From positions 8,949 to 20,727 of the forward strand of contig DHAH01000129.1 in the NCBI GenBank assembly GCA_002397345.1: a stretch of 11,779 bases of DNA, given 5' to 3'. The DNA comes from Clostridiales bacterium UBA4959. GTDB taxonomy: Bacteria; Bacillota; Clostridia; Oscillospirales; CAG-272. Below the pieces are notes generated by a model. The model saw only the letters and a program-made list of their open reading frames with translations. It was not told where the DNA came from and did not search any database. Made by a program: the position numbers and the translations under genes. Below are positions 6,491 through 11,779 of the stretch, piece by piece (positions within the stretch are counted from its first letter, which is position 1; every line of letters starts with the position of its first letter).

Positions 6491-7978
6491 ATGTTTCCAA
6501 GCCTATTATACCTACCGAATAAGCAGCCCGGAAAAATGATCCCTCCGCACGTCTGCGACGATTTACAGCTCACGCAGTTATTGCGGCGCGATGCCATAAC
6601 CGTTTCCTCCGCCGCGTGCGGGCGGGATGACATTTTGGCGCGCCATGAGGTGTTCCGTTCGCTCGACGACCCGGAGGTGCGCTCGCATTTTTCGGCGCTG
6701 CATAAAAATGTAACAACATTAAACCGGCTTGACGGGCTGCTTTCGTCTTCCAAATGCTCGCGTGAACGCGATGTCGTATTCCTTACGCTGATGCATGAAT
6801 ACGTACAATTTTCGCTGCAAGCGGCAAAAACAATGGGGAGCGGCGTTTTTTGTACGGCGTTTTCGCAGTATTTCTCAAGCGAATGCGCCACCCAGCGCTT
6901 CGCGTCGCTTAATTCCGCCGCGGACAAGCTGTTCCCGACCATGACGGAGCTGCAATTTAATACGCTTAAAATCGACGGTGATAAATATCGGCTCTCGCCC
7001 GGAAAAAAGCAAACCTATCTTGAAATGTTGGAACATCGCACCGACGAGTTAGGGTTGGAGCCTATCGCCCTGCCGCAGCACGGATTTCAGGCGCGAGGAC
7101 TGTCGCCTGCGATCATCAACGCGACAGCGCGGCTGTACCCTTCGCTGTTTGCCGAATACGCGAAGTTCCGCGAAAACTTTTCAAAATACTATGATCGCGA
7201 TTTCCGGTCAGATAACGGACTTCGAACACTGCTTGATTATCGTGGAGAGCTGGGCTTTTATCTTGCCCTGTGCAAGCTTTTCGACCGTGTGAAAGCCGCG
7301 GGGATCCCGCTGAATTATCCCACTCTTATCGAAACCGACGAGCGGACATTCCGCGTTTTTGACGCGTATGACATCACTCTGCTCGCTAAAAACGAGGAGC
7401 ACGTTGTGCCAAACGACATCCTGTTCACGCCTGACGAGCCGTTTTTCTACCTCACCGGCGCAAACGGCGGAGGTAAAACCACCTATCTTCGCACTGTAGG
7501 CGTAGCGGCGGTGTTATTACTCTGGGGCTGCCCCATGCCCTGCGCGTCGGCGGAAGTATATGTGCCCTCATGTGTGTTCACTCACTTCCCTCGCGACGAA
7601 CGTTTCGATAACAAGGGGCGTTCTGTGGACGAAGATAACCGCGTGGATGAGATCCTTGCGGCGGCTGACGGGCATTCGCTGGTGCTGTTAAACGAAACCT
7701 ATTCGACTACCAGCGAAGAAAAAGCCGTGCGTTTGACCGGTCAGCTTGCGCAGAGACTGTATAAAGCCAAAATCTACGGGCTTTATATCACGCACCAGCA
7801 CGGACTTGCCGAAAGTGATATTCCCTACCTCAACGTCGTTATCGACCGTGACAGCGATAACCGCCGCACGTTCAAGGTCGAACGCCGACGCGCGTTATCC
7901 GGCTCATTTGCGCGCGATGTGCTGAAAAAATACGGACTGACACGCGAAACGCTGGAAGAGAGGTTTCCGAAAGTTTGA
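6491..7978 (+). CDS. MutS-related ATPase, first of a tandem pair (MutS-like A)
   Basis: A 495-aa protein with a C-terminal MutS ATPase domain (domain V). Walker A is GANGGGKT at 323-330, followed by TYLRTVG as in MutS (GPNMGGKST-YMRQ). Walker B is SLVLLNETYSTTS, with N401 where MutS has Asp and E402 retained. The conserved THxH motif is ITHQHGL (T434, H435, H437). The first 300 residues are mainly helical-looking and would be the core/lever/clamp part. No N-terminal mismatch-recognition domain with a Phe-x-Glu motif is seen, and the protein is well short of MutS (about 850 aa) or MutS2, with no Smr domain. Canonical mismatch repair is therefore unlikely. The ATG at 6491 has AAGGA about 10 nt upstream. 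The next gene is a diverged paralog. The function is unknown; a DNA-binding or clamp-like ATPase is inferred. Confidence 0.82.
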   Translation: MFPSLLYLPNKQPGKMIPPHVCDDLQLTQLLRRDAITVSSAACGRDDILARHEVFRSLDDPEVRSHFSALHKNVTTLNRLDGLLSSSKCSRERDVVFLTLMHEYVQFSLQAAKTMGSGVFCTAFSQYFSSECATQRFASLNSAADKLFPTMTELQFNTLKIDGDKYRLSPGKKQTYLEMLEHRTDELGLEPIALPQHGFQARGLSPAIINATARLYPSLFAEYAKFRENFSKYYDRDFRSDNGLRTLLDYRGELGFYLALCKLFDRVKAAGIPLNYPTLIETDERTFRVFDAYDITLLAKNEEHVVPNDILFTPDEPFFYLTGANGGGKTTYLRTVGVAAVLLLWGCPMPCASAEVYVPSCVFTHFPRDERFDNKGRSVDEDNRVDEILAAADGHSLVLLNETYSTTSEEKAVRLTGQLAQRLYKAKIYGLYITHQHGLAESDIPYLNVVIDRDSDNRRTFKVERRRALSGSFARDVLKKYGLTRETLEERFPKV

Positions 7979-8066
7979 ATATTTTTATTACTAAGCGTAA
8001 ATCGCGCAATGCGGAATCCCGCTGTTTTTATCATAATTGTGCACAGCGAAGGGGCGTGGTCATAAA

Positions 8067-9575
8067 ATGAAATTCAGCCTGCTTTATAAAACGCGCGAAG
8101 AAACCAAACCGAGCGACGCGCTTTATGATCTGTCGGTCGACCGTGTTGTGGCTGTGTTCTGTTCCGACCGGCGGCGTGCCGATTATTTCATGGATGTGCT
8201 ATCCCGCCCTTCTCAATCCGTTACAAACGTAGTATATCGCCAGCAGATTTTAACCGATCTGCGCGCCTGTCCGGGATTGTTCGAGGACTTGCAGCTTGTT
8301 TTCACGCGGTATGACAAAATTAAAAGCGACTGGCATGAGCTGCGTTTATCCGCATCACCGTCGGGCGTTTCGGTCAACTCCGACGCGCTGCTCGAACGCA
8401 CTTTTGCGTCGCTTAAGGTCACGGCGATGTTCCCCGGTACGATTATGTCGTTTTATTCGTCACTTTTCGATACGCTCGGCAAATATAATTTAACCTCAGA
8501 GGGTCTACTTTCCATGCGAAATTACTGCGCGGAAATGCGGGAGAACCATTCGCTTAACGAAATCGTGCGGATCGCCGAATTGTTCCAATACAAGACGTCG
8601 CTTGACTACACATTCGGTGTAACGCTTGAATATGACGCGACGCTGCGGCTGCGTTCGTCCGAGCTGTGCGAGATAAGTCAGCGCGCCGTAAAACCGAACG
8701 CTTTTGCAAGGCTGTTCACGCGAAAAAAAGAAGACGACGGGTCAACGGAGATAACGCCCGACATGGACGCGCCCGACGCAACCGCACCCGACGAAAAAAC
8801 CAGCGAACAGGATATGACCAGCGAGGATGCCGCTTTCGCACTCGGAGCGGCGCTGACGCATATCGACGCGGCGTTGTCGCATATCACCGATGAAATATAC
8901 GAAAAATTTTTTGGTTTATCACGCGAGCTGATGTTTTACGAAGGAGCGCTTGCCTACTGCGACTTCGTTACCCAGCGCGGTCTGCCCCTCTGCACACCCG
9001 AGCTGCTGCCCGCCGAAAGTGATATTATCGAGCTGGATAGTGTGCGCGACCTCACCCTCGCCGCCGAAGGCAAAAGCGGCGCGCAGATTATACCCAACAG
9101 CCTTTCGCTCGACGCTGCGCGCGAGGGTATTATTGTACGCGGTAAGAATAATACCGGCAAAACCGTCTTTCTGCGTTCGGTCGGCACCGCGCAGCTACTT
9201 GCGCAGGCGGGGCTGCCCGTTTGCGCAGACCGCGCGCGGCTCTCTATGCGCGGCGGTATATTTTCACATTTTTCTTCCGCCGAGGAGGAATTTATGGCTG
9301 GCGACGCTGCCGGACGCTTTGACGGCGAGGTGAAGGCTGTTGCGCATATTATAGATTCGCTGCGCCCGTATTCGCTTATCTTGTTCAACGAAACTTTTCA
9401 GACCACCGCCTACGACGAGGGCACCGAGGGAATGGCGGGTATTCTTGACATCCTGCCGCGCACAGGAGCGAAATATATCTTTGTCACGCACTTGTTAAAA
9501 CTATTCGAACGCTGCGACCCCGCTCGGGTGAAGCTGCTCACCTCTGACGAAGAATTCCGTATTGCATTGTATTGA
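8067..9575 (+). CDS. MutS-related ATPase, second of a tandem pair (MutS-like B)
   Basis: A 502-aa protein paralogous in plan to its upstream neighbour. Walker A is GKNNTGKT at 359-366, then VFLRSVG. Walker B is SLILFNETFQTTA, with N441 in the Asp position and E442 kept. VTHLLKL (T474, H475) matches the MutS TH motif. An N-terminal helical region precedes it. Between about residues 218 and 255 there is an acidic, Asp/Glu/Thr/Pro-rich low-complexity linker that the first protein lacks. No mismatch-recognition or Smr domain is visible. The start is taken at ATG 8067 (MKFSLLYKTREE), with GGGG at 8051-8054; the in-frame GTG at 8037 lacks a ribosome binding site. It begins 88 bp after MutS-like A and ends 3 bp before the tmrB-like gene, so it is translationally linked to what follows. 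Function unknown; a heterodimer with MutS-like A is inferred. Confidence 0.8.
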   Translation: MKFSLLYKTREETKPSDALYDLSVDRVVAVFCSDRRRADYFMDVLSRPSQSVTNVVYRQQILTDLRACPGLFEDLQLVFTRYDKIKSDWHELRLSASPSGVSVNSDALLERTFASLKVTAMFPGTIMSFYSSLFDTLGKYNLTSEGLLSMRNYCAEMRENHSLNEIVRIAELFQYKTSLDYTFGVTLEYDATLRLRSSELCEISQRAVKPNAFARLFTRKKEDDGSTEITPDMDAPDATAPDEKTSEQDMTSEDAAFALGAALTHIDAALSHITDEIYEKFFGLSRELMFYEGALAYCDFVTQRGLPLCTPELLPAESDIIELDSVRDLTLAAEGKSGAQIIPNSLSLDAAREGIIVRGKNNTGKTVFLRSVGTAQLLAQAGLPVCADRARLSMRGGIFSHFSSAEEEFMAGDAAGRFDGEVKAVAHIIDSLRPYSLILFNETFQTTAYDEGTEGMAGILDILPRTGAKYIFVTHLLKLFERCDPARVKLLTSDEEFRIALY

Positions 9576-9578
9576 TTT

Positions 9579-10172
9579 ATGTCACAAATTATTTGGTTGA
9601 ACGGCGCGTTTGGCGGCGGAAAAACGCAAACCGCCGGAGAATTACACCGCAGGCTGCCCGGTTCATTCGTTTATGACCCCGAATGCTTCGGATTTTGGCT
9701 GCGTAAAAACGAGCCGCCTTCACTGCGCACGCCCGATTTTCAGGATGTGCCGCTGTGGCGCGAGGGCAATTATCTGGCGCTGCGGCGTATCGCGCTTGAA
9801 TTTGACGGTATAATAATTGTCCCCATGACGCTGACCAGCCCCGATTATTATAACGAAATTATCGGGCGGCTGCGCGAGGATGGTATCAATGTCACACATG
9901 TACTGCTCTCCGCGACAAAAGAAACGCTGCGGAAGCGTCAGCGCTCACGGTTAGACGGGCCAAAAAGCTGGGCGGTAAGGCAGATATCGCATTGTCTTAA
10001 AGCATTCGGTAATCCGCGTTTTGAAAATAAACTGCCCACCGACGGTCTTTCCATTCCCGAGGTCGCGGAAGCGGTTGCGGTAATGTGCGGATTGAAGCTT
10101 TCACCGCGCAAGCGCGGACTGCGGCAAAAATTCGCTGAGGTATTAACCTCGCTGCGGGCTATAAGATTATAA
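9579..10172 (+). CDS. tmrB: TmrB-like P-loop protein (tunicamycin-resistance family)
   Basis: A 197-aa protein, the same length as I recall for Bacillus subtilis TmrB. Walker A GAFGGGKT is at residues 9-16 after IIWLN. Strong family marks are TAGELHRRLPGSFVYDPE, PDFQDVPLWREGNY, GIIIVPMTLTSPDYYNEIIGRLR, a SATKETLRKRQRSR segment and SWAVRQI. In B. subtilis, TmrB is an ATP-binding, membrane-associated protein whose overproduction gives tunicamycin resistance, thought to act by binding the drug. Members in other bacteria are widespread and need not be resistance genes; a kinase-like role is possible. The ATG at 9579 sits 3 bp after the MutS-like B stop with no separate ribosome binding site, so translation is probably coupled. 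Family assignment is strong; resistance as the natural role is not shown. Confidence 0.82.
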   Translation: MSQIIWLNGAFGGGKTQTAGELHRRLPGSFVYDPECFGFWLRKNEPPSLRTPDFQDVPLWREGNYLALRRIALEFDGIIIVPMTLTSPDYYNEIIGRLREDGINVTHVLLSATKETLRKRQRSRLDGPKSWAVRQISHCLKAFGNPRFENKLPTDGLSIPEVAEAVAVMCGLKLSPRKRGLRQKFAEVLTSLRAIRL

Positions 10173-10188
10173 ATATCGGAGCATTAAC

Positions 10189-10638
10189 TTGAACAATTCA
10201 GAATACGATAAGAGGCTTAAAATCGAAACGCGTGTTTTTGACATCGGAGCATTAAACGATTATCGTTTTGTTGTAATATTCGCACGTTATAACGGCATGT
10301 GGATTTACAGCCGCCGGCATGACCGCGATACATGGGAAACAGCGGGCGGGCACATCGAGCCGGGCGAATCGCCCGACGACGCCGCGAGACGAGAATTGTG
10401 GGAAGAAACCGGATCTGTAAAATTTGACATTCAACCGGCATTTGACTACAGTGTACATACTCCGACTGAATTTTCTAATGGGCGCGTGTATTTCGCCGAG
10501 GTATATGAGCTTGGTAAACTGCCGGATTTTGAAATGAGCGAGATAACCACCAGTAATACCTATCCCGAAAAGCTCACTTATCCGGAAATTCTGCCCGTGC
10601 TGTTTAAGCAGATTAATAAAGTTTCGCCCTCTATATAA
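10189..10638 (+). CDS. Nudix hydrolase
   Basis: A 149-aa protein with a complete Nudix box at residues 54-76: G54-x5-E60-x7-R68-E69-L70-x-E72-E73-x-G75, preceded by TWETAGG. The box binds Mg2+ and hydrolyses nucleoside-diphosphate-linked substrates in the family. The substrate cannot be read from the sequence; 8-oxo-dGTP-like nucleotides or nucleotide sugars are both possible. The start is a TTG at 10189 with GGAG at 10178-10181, 7 nt upstream; no ATG in a better position is present. It lies 16 bp after the tmrB-like gene in the same operon and 22 bp before the HAD gene. Confidence 0.88.
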   Translation: MNNSEYDKRLKIETRVFDIGALNDYRFVVIFARYNGMWIYSRRHDRDTWETAGGHIEPGESPDDAARRELWEETGSVKFDIQPAFDYSVHTPTEFSNGRVYFAEVYELGKLPDFEMSEITTSNTYPEKLTYPEILPVLFKQINKVSPSI

Positions 10639-10660
10639 CTAAAAAAGGACGGTTCGATTA

Positions 10661-11365
10661 ATGAAATTTCACGGTATCAAGGGTATATTCTTCGATGTCG
10701 GCTGGACGCTGCTGTCGCCGCGTTATGGCGGCTGGCTATACAACAGCGGCACATTAAACAAGCATATCGACACCGATTTATACCGGTCGTTGCCCGAGGA
10801 GCGGAGAAATGCCGCGCATGACCTCGCGCTTGCGTATATCTCCGACAACACGCGGCTCGACACCGAAGACGAAGAATACGAGATGTTCTGCAGCATATAC
10901 CGTATCATCGCAGACGAACTGCCCGAACTTGGACTTACACCGGGCCAGATCGACGCGATCGCGCACGATAAAGTATATAATATGGAAAATTACATATACT
11001 TCGACGACGCGATACCGACACTCGAAACTCTGCGCGGCAAATACCGGCTCGGCGTTATCAGCGACACTTCTCCGTCGATAAAACAGATGCTCGATTATGG
11101 CGGACTGACACCGTATTTTGACACGTTCACATATAGCTGCGCCGTCGGCGTCTGCAAACCCGACGTGCGTATGTATGCCGACGCGTTGGAAAAGATGGGG
11201 CTGTCACCGAGCGAAACGATATTTATCGACGATATCGAATCCAATCTCGACGGCGCCGCCGATGCGGATATAAATCCTGTGCATATCACATATAAACCCG
11301 GCACTATACCGAGCGGTAAATATCCGGTGATTTCAAAAATTTCAGAGCTTTTAAAGCTGCTTTAA
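10661..11365 (+). CDS. HAD-superfamily hydrolase
   Basis: A 234-aa protein with the HAD motifs in order. Motif I is FFDVGWTLL with nucleophile D12; the +2 position is G14 instead of the usual Asp. Motif II is VISDTS (S134), motif III is CKPD (K166) and motif IV is IFIDDIESN (D190, D191). A helical cap lies between about residues 20 and 105, as in subfamily I. HAD proteins usually act as phosphatases on small molecules; with Gly at +2, where the general acid/base normally sits, catalysis may differ, though DxG variants are common in HAD subfamily I. The ATG at 10661 has AAAGGA 11 nt upstream. It is the last gene of the operon, followed by a strong terminator. Confidence 0.87.
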   Translation: MKFHGIKGIFFDVGWTLLSPRYGGWLYNSGTLNKHIDTDLYRSLPEERRNAAHDLALAYISDNTRLDTEDEEYEMFCSIYRIIADELPELGLTPGQIDAIAHDKVYNMENYIYFDDAIPTLETLRGKYRLGVISDTSPSIKQMLDYGGLTPYFDTFTYSCAVGVCKPDVRMYADALEKMGLSPSETIFIDDIESNLDGAADADINPVHITYKPGTIPSGKYPVISKISELLKLL

Positions 11366-11374
11366 TTAAAGAAG

Positions 11375-11410
11375 GGCTGCAAAACGCATATTACGTTCGC
11401 AGCCTTTTTT
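11375..11410 (+). terminator. Rho-independent terminator of the MutS-like/TmrB/Nudix/HAD operon
   Basis: GGCTGC (11375-11380) pairs with GCAGCC (11399-11404), and inside this AACG (11383-11386) pairs with CGTT (11394-11397). A run of six T follows at 11405-11410. It starts 9 bp after the HAD stop. The convergent minus-strand gene ends at 11412, so the same hairpin may also stop transcription from that side, although the minus-strand T-run is weaker. Confidence 0.85.
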
Positions 11411-11411
11411 A

Positions 11412-11779
11412 TTATAAGTATTTAAGCGCTTTCATATCATTTTCAAAAAAATCGTACATGTGTGTGCCGATGCCTGTTTTATAACGCCCGACCGAGTCAG
11501 CCCGCATCTCGATCTTGGAAGCAGGCACGCCGATAAATTCTGATAAACGGGCAAGCTGCGTGTCCTGGTCGAACACCATATCCTCGAACCGGAACGAGAT
11601 CATCTTCGCCGGCTTGGGCGAGTTGTGTACAATCTCACGTTGGTAAAGCCAGCTTATCGCGCGGTGCAGGCGGATTATATCCTCGTCTGATTTACACTGT
11701 GCCGCGTATTTATCCGGCAGCGTGTACGGCACACCGAAATTTAAAAGATTGTCGGTGAGGTGACTGTTTAATATGCAGT
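11412..11779 (-). CDS. Sulfotransferase-like protein, 3' part only
   Basis: The minus-strand frame is open to the window edge, so the start is missing; the GTG at 11732 is probably internal. About 121 codons are visible, ending in MKALKYL. The segment MISFRFEDMVFDQDTQLARLSEFIGVPASKI resembles the C-terminal part of sulfotransferase-fold proteins, where an R-(Y/F)-E-D-L-V motif is followed by a helix and FLGVP. Those enzymes transfer sulfate from PAPS to an acceptor, but the PAPS-binding loop would be upstream and cannot be checked. The remaining RYKTGIGTH tail is compatible. It converges on the HAD gene and shares its terminator region. Assignment is tentative. Confidence 0.5.
   Translation of the reverse strand, partial: CILNSHLTDNLLNFGVPYTLPDKYAAQCKSDEDIIRLHRAISWLYQREIVHNSPKPAKMISFRFEDMVFDQDTQLARLSEFIGVPASKIEMRADSVGRYKTGIGTHMYDFFENDMKALKYL

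Noticed and set aside
8011..8029. Possible terminator or attenuator between the two MutS-like genes
   Set aside because: The hairpin GCGG-AATC-CCGC has only four base pairs, although a TGTTTTTA follows; too weak to call.
8037..8066. GTG 8037 as start of MutS-like B
   Set aside because: It lacks an upstream ribosome binding site; ATG 8067 follows a G-rich Shine-Dalgarno-like run and gives a plausible N-terminus.
1..11779. CRISPR arrays, tRNA or rRNA genes, insertion sequences, phage genes
   Set aside because: I looked for spaced direct repeats, tRNA-like cloverleafs, transposase motifs and integrases and saw none; the only tandem repeat is the 8-bp block at 3559-3590.

Overview
The window looks like a chromosomal segment of an anaerobic Gram-positive bacterium, most likely an uncultured member of the Clostridia. 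The reasons are Firmicutes-type ribosome binding sites (GGAGG, AAGGGG), a perfect sigma-A-type promoter, a recA-recX operon, an electron-bifurcating NfnAB pair typical of strict anaerobes, and a TmrB-like protein close to the Bacillus one. GC content looks balanced in genes (near 50% by eye, not computed) and AT-rich between them. This placement is inference; there is no rRNA or other taxonomic marker here.

Layout. (1) 1-1278, plus strand: the 3' part of a GxGYxYxP-family protein (putative glycoside hydrolase) whose start lies outside the window. (2) 1325-3545, plus: nfnA and nfnB overlapping by 8 bp, encoding NADH-dependent reduced ferredoxin:NADP+ oxidoreductase. (3) 3546-3749: a non-coding block with four 8-bp tandem repeats, a perfect 10-bp GC-rich palindrome and a likely bidirectional terminator. 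(4) 5307-3750, minus: recA and recX overlapping by 11 bp, driven by a TTGACA-17-TATAAT promoter. (5) 5497-6384, plus: a membrane-anchored SPFH/prohibitin-like protein, divergent from recA, with its own promoter and a strong terminator. (6) 6491-11365, plus: a probable five-gene operon of two tandem MutS-like ATPases, a TmrB-like P-loop protein, a Nudix hydrolase and a HAD hydrolase, closed by a terminator. (7) 11779-11412, minus: the 3' part of a sulfotransferase-like gene, convergent with the operon.

How the genes relate. NfnAB balances NADH, NADPH and ferredoxin pools. RecA and RecX are the recombinase and its modulator. The most unusual part is the five-gene operon. Two diverged MutS-family ATPases lie side by side; both keep Walker A and the conserved TH motif, and both have Asn in place of the Walker B Asp. 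They are followed by small nucleotide- or phosphate-handling enzymes. I suspect that the two MutS-like proteins work as a heterodimer, but the sequence does not show what they act on. Nothing else in the window has the appearance of a defence island, prophage or mobile element.
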